Assembly: GCA_963930645.1 (NCBI GenBank)
Contig: OZ005661.1
Span: forward strand, 201,351,120-201,415,119
Source of the DNA: Salticus scenicus
Lineage: Eukaryota; Arthropoda; Arachnida; Araneae; Salticidae
DNA: 64,000 bases
Reading direction: 5' to 3'
The translations under genes were made by a program, and so were the position numbers. The notes beneath the pieces were generated by a model. That model had not been told where the DNA came from and searched no databases. It worked only from the letters and a program-made list of their open reading frames with translations. Below, in pieces: positions 28,279-36,327 of the stretch (its first letter is position 1; the number at the start of each line of letters is the position of its first letter).

Positions 28279-29500
28279 GCGATTGATCTTCGGGGGAGGG
28301 GCCCTGGAACCTCCTCCTCCCGAAGTGCTCCCTTTCATTCTTCGGATGGAAGCCGAACGGATTCCGTGGCTCGACTTGATGGAACACGGAGGACTGACCG
28401 CTTTCCCTCACCAAGTGTACGGCGACCTGAACCTGCTGATCGACTCTCTGAACGCGGAGCCCCGCCGTCCTTTCAAAACACGGGTCGTGTCCCGATTTTG
28501 GGACGAGCTGGAGCGGTGGCTGGCCCAACCGAAAGATCCCCCTTCCCCCCTGCTCCCCCCTCCGCCCACCCAAGACGACGCCATTTTAAAAGAGCTGCTG
28601 GAAGAGGGGGGGACGACCTACGCGTACCAGTCGGCCGCGTTCTGGGGGGAGGTGGCCCGGCGCTGCCTCAATCTCCGTCGACCGGTCCACCCTTCGCCTT
28701 TGCCCGAGATCTCGAGCGAGCAGAAGCAACGCGCCCTGCGCCTCTACGACATGACGTGCCAAGCGCGAGGTCACACGGTCGATCCGCTCCACATGTTTTT
28801 GGTGCCGCGGGCCGAGTACGTGAATGCGGCCCACTGGCTGACGGACCAGACCTTGAAGGCGTTTCTCCGCCAACAGCCCCTGCATCCTCTGAGCGTGTCG
28901 GTGAGGGCCTTGCTGCAACACACCCTCCACCAGGTGTTGCAGGGAGAGAAACCCGAGGAGCTGGAGGACGAGTGTCCTCAACTGGACGCCCTGTTGCATA
29001 ACGTGCGCGTCATTCACGAGAGCGTGCAGCAAGTGCCCCACGACAACACGCCTCCGAAACTCATCGATGTGTTGCAGCGACTGTTGGCCCTCAGTCATCG
29101 AGACGGTCTGTGGGAAAAGGAGATCCCCTCCTCCCTGCCCACGACCCCCGAAAGTTCGCTGAGCCTCTTCTATCTCACCGAACAATTGCGTCGGACGGAA
29201 CGCCTCCTCTGGATCCTGTTACATGATCCAGAATCTGCTTCAAAGCCACCCGAGCACACTTGCTCCCGGTATCTCTATGCCAGGGACAAGTGTCGGGGGC
29301 CGTGTTCCGGAGAGCGGGCACCCCCCACCTTTCCACGTTTAGCCGATGAGGGATGCCGGCGTCGATCAGCACTTGCGGTTGATAACTGTCTCCTTTGTAG
29401 CCAAACACGACCGTGTGGTCGGCGGACTGCTGAAGCGATCGGTAGCGTGCCTGCAAAAAAGCCAACACCTCGACGTAACGAGCGCCTTCGTCCACCGTGA
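28259..29500 (+). CDS. hypothetical protein, 413 aa
   Basis: ATG inside the preceding small ORF. Pro-rich loops (EPPPPEV, LLPPPPTQ) separate helical segments; residues ~140-325 are long amphipathic helices. The last ~90 residues, Arg/Cys/Pro-rich, lie antisense to the 29,175 gene and may be unconstrained. No family recognised; a capsid or scaffold role is possible from composition and the core-cluster position. Confidence 0.65.
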   Translation: MWLDWFERLIFGGGALEPPPPEVLPFILRMEAERIPWLDLMEHGGLTAFPHQVYGDLNLLIDSLNAEPRRPFKTRVVSRFWDELERWLAQPKDPPSPLLPPPPTQDDAILKELLEEGGTTYAYQSAAFWGEVARRCLNLRRPVHPSPLPEISSEQKQRALRLYDMTCQARGHTVDPLHMFLVPRAEYVNAAHWLTDQTLKAFLRQQPLHPLSVSVRALLQHTLHQVLQGEKPEELEDECPQLDALLHNVRVIHESVQQVPHDNTPPKLIDVLQRLLALSHRDGLWEKEIPSSLPTTPESSLSLFYLTEQLRRTERLLWILLHDPESASKPPEHTCSRYLYARDKCRGPCSGERAPPTFPRLADEGCRRRSALAVDNCLLCSQTRPCGRRTAEAIGSVPAKKPTPRRNERLRPP

Positions 29501-29672
29501 CCAGGACGTCCGGTCGAGCATGGGGATAGAGTCGACGCATATAGGCATAAGGGATCGGACTCTTGAGGAGGAAATGGCGCTCCAGACCCGTGACGTCGGC
29601 ATAGGCGAGTTCCAAAGCGAGATAGCGGCGACCTAAAACCACTCCTTGCGTGTGAACGATTGCGTCCACCAT
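29175..29672 (-). CDS. possible RNase H-fold (exonuclease-like) protein
   Basis: 165 residues from MVDAIVHTQ. An LALELAYADVTG strand pair, then VVFGYKGDSYQ...GIPHRLNVERWGVPAL and a terminal CPWH...KCARVAL cluster give a pattern I associate with DnaQ/RNase H-fold proteins of arthropod elements and viruses (vvYKG...IP..nlE..G.P...C..H....CA). The match is from pattern memory and moderate. It overlaps the 28,259 gene tail to tail by 326 bp and is 7 bp from the divergent 29,680 ATG. Confidence 0.5.
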   Translation of the reverse strand: MVDAIVHTQGVVLGRRYLALELAYADVTGLERHFLLKSPIPYAYMRRLYPHARPDVLVTVDEGARYVEVLAFLQARYRSLQQSADHTVVFGYKGDSYQPQVLIDAGIPHRLNVERWGVPALRNTAPDTCPWHRDTGSKCARVALKQILDHVTGSRGGVPSDAIVR

Positions 29673-29679
29673 AATAAAG

Positions 29680-29901
29680 ATGAAAACGTTGGGATTCACA
29701 ACTCTCTTGCTTGGTTTTGTTTTGGTGCTCTTGCTGATCAGCGGGGTGTTGATGGGCTGGTCTCTCTACCAAATGACCAAGGCACCCACCACTACAACCG
29801 CTAATAAATTTTGGACCGACAATAAAATGCGTCTGATGGCACCCACCGTGATGAACGTGTTGAGTATGTTGCTGTTGGGAATGTTGGTGGCGATGGGTTA
29901 G
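29680..29901 (+). CDS. two-helix membrane protein A
   Basis: 73 residues with hydrophobic helices at ~5-27 and ~52-72 around a short loop (TKAPTTTTANKFWTDNKMRLMAP, shown only in part as TKAPTTTTANKF). The following 29,918 gene has the same length and layout and a shared ...K-rich loop then hydrophobic end, so they are likely tandem duplicates. Envelope protein candidates. Confidence 0.65.
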   Translation: MKTLGFTTLLLGFVLVLLLISGVLMGWSLYQMTKAPTTTTANKFWTDNKMRLMAPTVMNVLSMLLLGMLVAMG

Positions 29902-29904
29902 TAG

Positions 29905-29910
29905 AATAAA
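29905..29910 (+). terminator. poly(A) signal AATAAA
   Basis: AATAAA 4 bases after the TAG of the 29,680 gene and 8 bases before the next ATG. Confidence 0.4.
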
Positions 29911-29917
29911 GTAGGCA

Positions 29918-30148
29918 ATGATGAACTTAAAAATGATCTTGGCTGCCGCACTCCTCGTCCTGATTGTGATCGGACTGATGACGTACGGTTTCGCTGTGTA
30001 CTCTCTGAATGGCGATGTACCCGCCACAGCAGCAGACCGTGCAAATGGAGCGGCGTATGTGACAGCACATAAAATGAAATTCCTCGCACATTTGATTGTA
30101 CAACTCTTACAATTTGCGGTGGCTGGACTGATTGCCTACAAGTCTTGA
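29918..30148 (+). CDS. two-helix membrane protein B
   Basis: 76 residues starting MMNLKMILAAALL; helices at ~6-28 and ~55-73, loop with AYVTAHKMKFLAH. Likely paralogue of the preceding gene. Last gene before the A/T palindrome at 30.16 kb. Confidence 0.65.
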   Translation: MMNLKMILAAALLVLIVIGLMTYGFAVYSLNGDVPATAADRANGAAYVTAHKMKFLAHLIVQLLQFAVAGLIAYKS

Positions 30149-30155
30149 ATTTATC

Positions 30156-30158
<3 letters not shown>

Positions 30159-30224
<66 letters not shown>
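30159..30224. repeat. A28T38 palindrome
   Basis: Separates the membrane-protein cluster from the dUTPase-like gene. Confidence 0.95.
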
Positions 30225-30228
<4 letters not shown>

Positions 30229-30262
30229 ATGAATAAAATTTGAAAAGTTGTTCTTCGATAAC

Positions 30263-30692
30263 ATGGCTTTCTTAAACACGATTGCTACTGCAATCCTCTC
30301 GTTTTTGTTTCGTCACTTTATGCCCAAGGTGAAATATGCAAAAGTGTTCAAGTCTGCTATGGATCCGAAACATGACCAATCTTCGGGATTCGATTTGTAT
30401 GCCCCTAAGAGAATCGTGTTGGAACCGGGCGAGAGAAGAGTGATCGAGACTGGAATTGCGTTTGAGTTTCCTCCCTACATGGGTATGTTTATCCGGGATA
30501 CGCAGGTCATTGCAGGACTCAGCGTATATGGCGGTGTGATAAATCCAGGAGGCTCGGTAGGGGTGATAATCCAAAATGGTTCCTCAGAGGATTACACAAT
30601 TGGGAAAGGAAGCCCCATCGCACAAGCTGTGTTTCATTTGACCGTTTATCCTGAAATGATGGAGACGACCGACTGGAATGATGTCACACACA

Positions 30693-30697
<5 letters not shown>
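30263..30697 (+). CDS. dUTPase-like protein, probably inactive
   Basis: 144 residues from MAFLNTIA. Trimeric dUTPase features: SSGFDLYAP (motif 1), GLSVYGGVIN (motif 3 position) and KGSPIAQAVF (motif 4). But motif 2 is RDTQVIAG in place of a PRSG type, the catalytic Asp of GVIDxDY is Asn with the Tyr lost, and the Gly-rich C-terminal motif 5 is missing. A short hydrophobic N-terminus is added. The fold is clear; hydrolysis of dUTP is unlikely. Inactive viral dUTPases elsewhere have signalling roles, which is only an analogy. Confidence 0.85.
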
Positions 30698-30726
<29 letters not shown>

Positions 30727-30751
30727 TTTTTTTTTTTTTTTTTTTCAGAGA

Positions 30752-30828
<77 letters not shown>
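30696..30828. repeat. two A(n)T(n) palindromes
   Basis: A27T23, then CAGAGATATATATT, A31T38; between convergent genes. Confidence 0.95.
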
Positions 30829-30831
<3 letters not shown>

Positions 30832-31576
30832 GTACTTTTTCAAAATGTACATCCAGTAATCGGTAATTGCAAGCCTGATTCAGTGTGGTCAAGTGTTCTG
30901 CCATTTTTCGCAAAACGCCTTCGGCGATCCAATCCAATTTTTTCTTCTCTGGTGACGTTAATATACTTAGATCGTCTTGTACATCTTCGTCCGACTGGAA
31001 ACTTAATTGATGATAACTCCCATCTCCATATTTATCCATTAAAAATTTCAATGGGTCAAATTCTTCGGTACGTTTTTTAGTCACCACACGAGGTTTATCG
31101 ACGTACGGAAAACGACGATTGGTAGCAGGATCAAATATTTTTCTTATATCACATATGCGACTATCACCATCAGTGACTATCGGAGGAGGCATTGTAAAGC
31201 TGAAGGTCGAAGGACCACCATTTTCAGTCGGAGGTATTGTATAACTTAAGGTCCCAGAATTTGCAAGTGATGGTGGTGGGTCACTGGTGGTTGCAAGTCC
31301 ATGGACAAAACCTGGAGTCTCTCCATTCCTAAATATAATTTTCGAAAAATCATATCCAGGTCCATGCTCCTCTATTGCCTTTTTAATTTGGTCCCCTACT
31401 TTTGCAAGATACTCGTCAAATGAACCTAATGATATTCGTTTATAGAATGCTTCCAAATTATTTTTTTCATCTTGTTGAAGAGTTCTTAAATTACCCTGTT
31501 CGTCAAAAAGATCGTGCAGTATATCGTGTTTTAAACACTGTAAAGCGGTTGTTATGAAAATTATATTCTTATCCAT
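30827..31576 (-). CDS. hypothetical protein, 249 aa
   Basis: Hydrophilic; helical N-terminus (~1-95), a Pro/Ser/Thr-rich linker with two related TIPPTENGGPSTFSF / TMPPPIV stretches (~110-135), and a charged C-terminus. No family recognised. Divergent from the 31,588 gene across 11 bp containing ATCTTGATT. Confidence 0.65.
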
Positions 31577-31587
31577 AATCTTGATTC

Positions 31588-31887
31588 ATGGAAATTTTAG
31601 AAATCATTTCGCGAAAAGCTGTCAGGCTCATCCAATCGGCCACTATCACGGATCCTTTCACATTCACCGTTCGATTTCAAGACGGACCCGTTTCCATAAA
31701 AGACAGTGTGGGTCTGCGCATGTGGGCGGCGATCGTTCAACACTTGGAGTTTGAATGGATCGCGGGAAACACGGATCACTGTACTGTCGAACCGGTGAAT
31801 TACTATGCCTTGCTAGGTTTCCGTCAAGGGGATGCGGTTCTCATTCGAAATGCAGACGGTGTCGATCAGTCTATTTTGTTTTCATAG
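31588..31887 (+). CDS. hypothetical protein, 99 aa
   Basis: Starts MEILEIISRKAV; mixed alpha/beta with FTFTVRFQDG and VLIRNADG strands, no membrane segment. No family recognised. Its end overlaps the convergent 31,871 gene by 17 bases. Confidence 0.6.
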   Translation: MEILEIISRKAVRLIQSATITDPFTFTVRFQDGPVSIKDSVGLRMWAAIVQHLEFEWIAGNTDHCTVEPVNYYALLGFRQGDAVLIRNADGVDQSILFS

Positions 31888-32113
31888 CCCAAATCAAATC
31901 GTCCATCTGTCGAAATGCGAAACGAAACTTGATGTATTTGAAGACGGAAATGAATAAAAGAGCTGTGAATATAACGAGAGTGAGAACAATGAAATGACCG
32001 CGGTAGCAAGTGTTTGCTTTCGATTCCACCGTTAATATACCAATAGAGTACAACAACCCACCGGCCAACGTCAACAAAGCTAAGGGTTCCAATTGTCCAA
32101 CTTTAACCATCAT
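31871..32113 (-). CDS. two-helix membrane protein, 80 aa
   Basis: Hydrophobic helices at ~10-29 and ~40-60, then a basic amphipathic tail (KYIKFRFAF). Its ATG overlaps the stop of the upstream gene in an ATGATGG context, suggesting coupled expression. Envelope protein candidate. Confidence 0.65.
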   Translation of the reverse strand: MMVKVGQLEPLALLTLAGGLLYSIGILTVESKANTCYRGHFIVLTLVIFTALLFISVFKYIKFRFAFRQMDDLIWAMKTK

Positions 32114-32430
32114 AAAGATTCTTTAGCCTTCCGAAGCTGGTAGTGTACTTGATTCCAAAATTCATCGTGCAGAACCAAAGAATTGTCGAGTTCTTCAGCA
32201 AAAGAGACATAATTTGGAAAAAGCTGAGCAAAGCTATGGATGCTGTGTTGCATGTTGGTCAACGAATGTTCTTGTAACCAACCGTGGATTGTCTTCCAGG
32301 TATGAGGCCAACTAGGAAACATTTTATTGATCTGTTGAGCGACCATTTTCATTTTATCGGTTCCGAGCATTTGATGTAAAAACTTTAAGACATTATCATA
32401 AACAACTTTGACAATTTGTTCAGAATTCAT
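32110..32430 (-). CDS. hypothetical protein, 106 aa
   Basis: Helical, Trp/His-rich (SWPHTWKTIHGWLQEH). The last 4 bases overlap the next gene. AGTCAAGGGG lies 15-20 bases before the ATG. No family recognised. Confidence 0.6.
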   Translation of the reverse strand: MNSEQIVKVVYDNVLKFLHQMLGTDKMKMVAQQINKMFPSWPHTWKTIHGWLQEHSLTNMQHSIHSFAQLFPNYVSFAEELDNSLVLHDEFWNQVHYQLRKAKESL

Positions 32431-32455
32431 TTCTCACCCCCTTGACTTTGTTTCT

Positions 32456-32477
32456 AAAAAAAAAAAAAAAAAAAAAA

Positions 32478-32522
<45 letters not shown>

Positions 32523-32574
32523 GCCACACCCACCCTTAAAAAAAAAAAAAAAAATTTTTTTTTTTTTTTTTTTT
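32456..32574. repeat. two A(n)T(n) palindromes with CCACACCCAC spacer
   Basis: A26T39, spacer AGGCCACACCCACCCTT, A17T20. Confidence 0.95.
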
Positions 32575-33259
32575 AGATCATTATATTCTTAAAATTTTTT
32601 GAAAGCAGTAAATGTTTATCGTCCTTTTTAATTGTTTGTTGTTTTTCTAATAATTTATAAGCTTTATTTAAAGATACAAGTTGGCTTTGATAAATGAGTC
32701 TATCATCTGTCCATTTTTTTATTTTGGATATTGATAGGTATGTTTGATCGAAAGAATCAAAATACCTACATCTGTGCAAATTTGTTACATTTTCTACGAC
32801 AAAATAATATTGTGTATAATAATTCTCATCACATCCTATAAATTCAATTTTTATTAAAGGATATTTCTCTATATCTTCTTTGGTAAACTTGAAACGAAAT
32901 CCAGTTTCTTCACGAAATTCTCTGTAAGCATTTAAAAAGCATTGTAACCGAGTTTTTGGTAATTTAGAACTCATTTGACCATGAGGAAAATCATACAAAT
33001 CTTCAAATATTTTGTTATCTACAAAACGATAATAATCTAGTTGTTCTCGTTGAGTTAATTGCTGTAACCAGTCACATTCAATAATGTCTTTAAATTTGTA
33101 ATAGATATTTTCATCATATTTTATACCATGTTTAAATAAGAAGATGTAAAATTTTTGGACGGAATAAGGTACTTTTCGTTTTATAAGCATCACTCTACCA
33201 TCTTTAGTTTTAACAATTAAACCATACGAAATAGAAAATTTATTACGATGCCGCAGCAT
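32573..33259 (-). CDS. Nudix-family protein
   Basis: 228 residues. A Nudix-like box is seen as FPHGQ (91-95) followed, with a few extra residues, by REFREETGF (113-121), the REUxEExGU half of the motif; the first Glu of the box is not evident. An N-terminal strand GLIVKTKDGRVMLIKRK fits the fold. Large-DNA-virus Nudix proteins of this type remove mRNA caps; that role is likely but the altered box is a caution. ATCAAGTA is found 21-28 bases upstream of the ATG (minus strand, 33,280-33,287). Confidence 0.75.
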   Translation of the reverse strand: MLRHRNKFSISYGLIVKTKDGRVMLIKRKVPYSVQKFYIFLFKHGIKYDENIYYKFKDIIECDWLQQLTQREQLDYYRFVDNKIFEDLYDFPHGQMSSKLPKTRLQCFLNAYREFREETGFRFKFTKEDIEKYPLIKIEFIGCDENYYTQYYFVVENVTNLHRCRYFDSFDQTYLSISKIKKWTDDRLIYQSQLVSLNKAYKLLEKQQTIKKDDKHLLLSKNFKNIMI

Positions 33260-33319
33260 TTCTAATTCAACCCTATGCCTACTTGATCCTTAAGAAATGT
33301 TTTTTTAAATATATATATA

Positions 33320-33322
<3 letters not shown>

Positions 33323-33374
<52 letters not shown>

Positions 33375-33375
33375 A
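33323..33375. repeat. A30 run then (GA)n
   Basis: An A-run without its T arm, continuing into GA dinucleotides; a TATATATATA lies just before it (33,308-33,318). Confidence 0.9.
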
Positions 33376-33443
33376 GTTATATGATAATATTTATTTCATT
33401 GAATTACATCCATCATACATTTGATTGTACATAGCAGTTAACA

Positions 33444-33671
33444 TTATTTACTTTCTCCCAGCATACACTTCTTTTTCTTCCAACTTGAATAAAATTTACA
33501 ATTTGTATTTTGTGGGACCGCCTGTTCTTCTTTAGTTTCGTACAAATCAAATACTTTCTGGGACTCATCATCAATGTTTTCATCGTCGTTGGGTACTAGA
33601 TTGGCTAAACGATAACAGTTTTCAATGCAATGACGAAAGACTGACCGGAAGATTGACTGTATGATATCCAT
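33444..33671 (-). CDS. small hypothetical protein, 75 aa
   Basis: Starts MDIIQSIFRSVFRHCIENC (amphipathic helix), acidic middle (DDENIDDESQ) and a basic Lys-rich end. It stands alone between A/T tracts. No family recognised. Confidence 0.5.
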   Translation of the reverse strand: MDIIQSIFRSVFRHCIENCYRLANLVPNDDENIDDESQKVFDLYETKEEQAVPQNTNCKFYSSWKKKKCMLGESK

Positions 33672-33717
33672 GAGAGTTTCTTGGGGCTTTGAGAAATAGT
33701 AAAGAAACCAATATATT

Positions 33718-33721
<4 letters not shown>

Positions 33722-33789
<68 letters not shown>
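33722..33789. repeat. A28T40 palindrome
   Basis: Abuts the TAA of the tandem RING genes. Confidence 0.95.
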
Positions 33790-33794
<5 letters not shown>

Positions 33795-34918
33795 CTTATT
33801 GGTTTTCTCTTATGACTCGGATATATAAAGTATTTATTCCATGTTACATACTTTCGAAAGTGTAAATCTTCCAAAAATTTCCCAGTCAGGTTACCTGACT
33901 CGGCCTGCACCATTTTCCAATTACAGTCTTTTAATTGAGCAAGTTTCTTATCAAACTTAAAGTAGAGTTTTTGACCATTGTTTACATAGAGAAAACTATC
34001 TGTAACATAATTTACAGGTATATATTTTGCATCTACTCGAAGGATAAAATCCTCACGTAATTGTACAGAACGTGCAAGGTTGTATGTTTCCAACTGCCAT
34101 CGATCGTTTACTTTTTGAGTAGAGAAATACTTTAAATTGTTGATGATGTAATCCGTTACACCTTCTTTGTAGACGAATGATAACATCCATTTGGAAAAAG
34201 GAGGCAGTAGTCGATTTATATAAAAGTTATTTCTTTCTTTGTGAAAAAAACACATAGATTCTTTCCTGCAGAGTGCGTAGATTGTTTCGAGAAGTTGGTA
34301 AGGATTATCTATTGGATGATATTGTGGATTGTCTTTGTGGAGGAATCTTGATTGAATCACATTTATAACAGATGTTACTAAAATCATATGTCTGTGCCAT
34401 TGTCTATTCGGGCCACTGTCACACCAACACCAGCAAGGTAGTGTGAAGGCTTCGTTTCCTAAATTTTCCAAAACGTTTTCAAAATTTAAGAAATCACCAT
34501 ATGAAATTTTCACATGGAACCAGCGCATAGTTGTTTCTTTTAGCGCTGTAAATATTCGAATGGATAAAGCACCCATATTAACATTTGTGTCCTTAAACTC
34601 TAAACCAATGCCTGCAGACCACCATTCATAGTTGGGTAGACAGAGACTTGCAAAATGACTTTGGAAATACGAATCCTCAGAATGTGCACGTCCAAAAAAA
34701 TTTTTCTCGTTGTTTTCGCGGTAACTAGGCCAGTCGAAAAACTCCTGCAACTCTGCATAATCTGATTCGTTGATGTCAGTACGGCAAAGAGGACAAATCG
34801 TGTCGTGAAACTCCACTACATTCCAAATGCACCGATCATGAAACGGATGACGACAAGCACTTAAAATAAATTTTTGATATTGGAGAATGGGTTCAAGACA
34901 CACACTGCAATCCTCCAT
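33788..34918 (-). CDS. RING + CWCD/HRH-domain protein, downstream copy
   Basis: 376 residues from MEDCSVCLEPI, the internal ATG of the fused frame and equivalent to the start of the upstream copy. RING at 3-41; the CWCD...HRH core near 155-180; C-terminus WNKYFIYPSHKRKP. Homologous to the 17,212 gene over its full length, so this RING branch has at least three members. Predicted E3 ubiquitin ligase. Confidence 0.75.
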
Positions 34919-34968
34919 GACTGTGGGTGAGCTGGGACTGACTGGTCGAAAGCAAAAGACTTCAACCC

Positions 34969-35014
<46 letters not shown>

Positions 35015-36145
35015 TTTAATTCTTATTTGTTTTCTCTTATGACTCGGATATATAAAGTATTTATTCCATGTTACATATTTTCGAAAGTGTAAATCTTCCA
35101 AAAATTTGTCTGTCAGATTACCTGACTCGGCCTGCACCAATTTCCAATCGCACTCTTTTAATTTAGCAAGTTTATTATCAAACTTAAAGTAAAGTTTTTC
35201 ACCATTGTTCACATAGAGAAAACTATCTGTAACATAATTTACAGGTATATATTTTTTATCTACTCGAAGAATAAAATCCTCACGTAATTGTACAGAACGT
35301 GCAAGGTTGTATGTTTCCAACTGCCATCGATCATTTACTTTTTGAGTAGAGAAATACTTTAAATTGTTGATGATGTAATCCGTTACACCTTCTTTGTAGA
35401 CGAATGATAACATCCATTTGGAAAAAGGAGGAAGTAGTCGATTTATATAAAAGTTATTTCTTTCTTTGTGAAAAAAACACATAGATTCTTTCCTGCTGAG
35501 TGAATAGATTGTTTCGAGAAGTTGGTAAGGATTATCTATTGGATGATATTGTGGATTGTCTTTGTGGAGGAATCTTGATTGAATGACATTTATGACAGAT
35601 GTTACTAAAATCATATGTCTGTGCCATTGTCTATTCGGGCCACTGTCACACCAACACCAGCAAGGTAGTGTGAAGGTTTCGTTTCCTAAATTTTTCAAAA
35701 CGTTTTCAAAATTTAAGAAATCATCATATGAGATTTGCACATGAAACCAGCGCGTAGTTGTTTCTTTTAGCGCTGTAAATATTCGAATGCAGAAAGCACT
35801 CATATTAACATTTGTGTCCTTAAAGTCTAAACCAATACCTGTAGACCACCATTCATAGTTGGGTCCACAGAGAGTCGCAAAATGACTTTGGAAAGACCAA
35901 TCCTCAGAATGTGCACGTCCAAAAAAATTTTTCTCGTTGTTTTTGCGGTAACTACGCCAGTCGAAAAACTCCTGCAACTGTGCATAATCTGATTCGTTGA
36001 TGTCAGTACGGCAAAGAGGACAAATCATGTCATGAAACTCCACTACATTCCAAATGCACCGATCATGAAACGGATGACGACAAACACTTAAAATAAATTT
36101 TTGATATTGGAGAATGGATTCAAGACACACACTGCAATCGTCCAT
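33788..36145 (-). CDS. fused tandem RING + CWCD/HRH ORF (785 codons)
   Basis: The upstream RING gene (about 35,018-36,145, 376 codons from MDDCSVC) runs without a stop through A38T7 into the second copy. The second copy ends AGA ATT TAA; in the first, one T is missing, so TAA becomes AAA and the frame continues through Lys/Ile/Phe codons into the next gene. Each half has RING-H2 (CSVC, CRHPFHDRC, CPLC), then CWCDSG...WHRHMILVT and TIYSLSR. The two halves are roughly 90 percent alike by eye. Either a real fusion, an unstable homopolymer, or a sequencing error; two separate proteins are more likely. Confidence 0.65.
34973..35017. repeat. asymmetric A38T7 tract
   Basis: The only strongly asymmetric A/T tract in the coding half; it sits between the two RING copies and is read through in frame. 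Confidence 0.95.
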
Positions 36146-36181
36146 GACTGTGGGTGAACTGACTGGTCGAAAGTAGAGGAT

Positions 36182-36182
<1 letters not shown>

Positions 36183-36223
<41 letters not shown>

Positions 36224-36242
36224 TTTTTTTTTTTTTTTTTTT
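36183..36242. repeat. A37T23 palindrome
   Basis: Lies upstream of the tandem RING genes. TCGACCAGTCAGTT just after it is an inverted copy of GACTGGTCGA just before it, extending the palindrome. The gap up to the polymerase stop (36,243-36,327) holds no gene. Confidence 0.95.
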
Positions 36243-36327
36243 CGACCAGTCAGTTCCAGAGGGCATGAAGGAGCTCATTAAAACTTTTTCTTACATCATC
36301 TAGCAAACATTACAAAATTTTTTCGTC

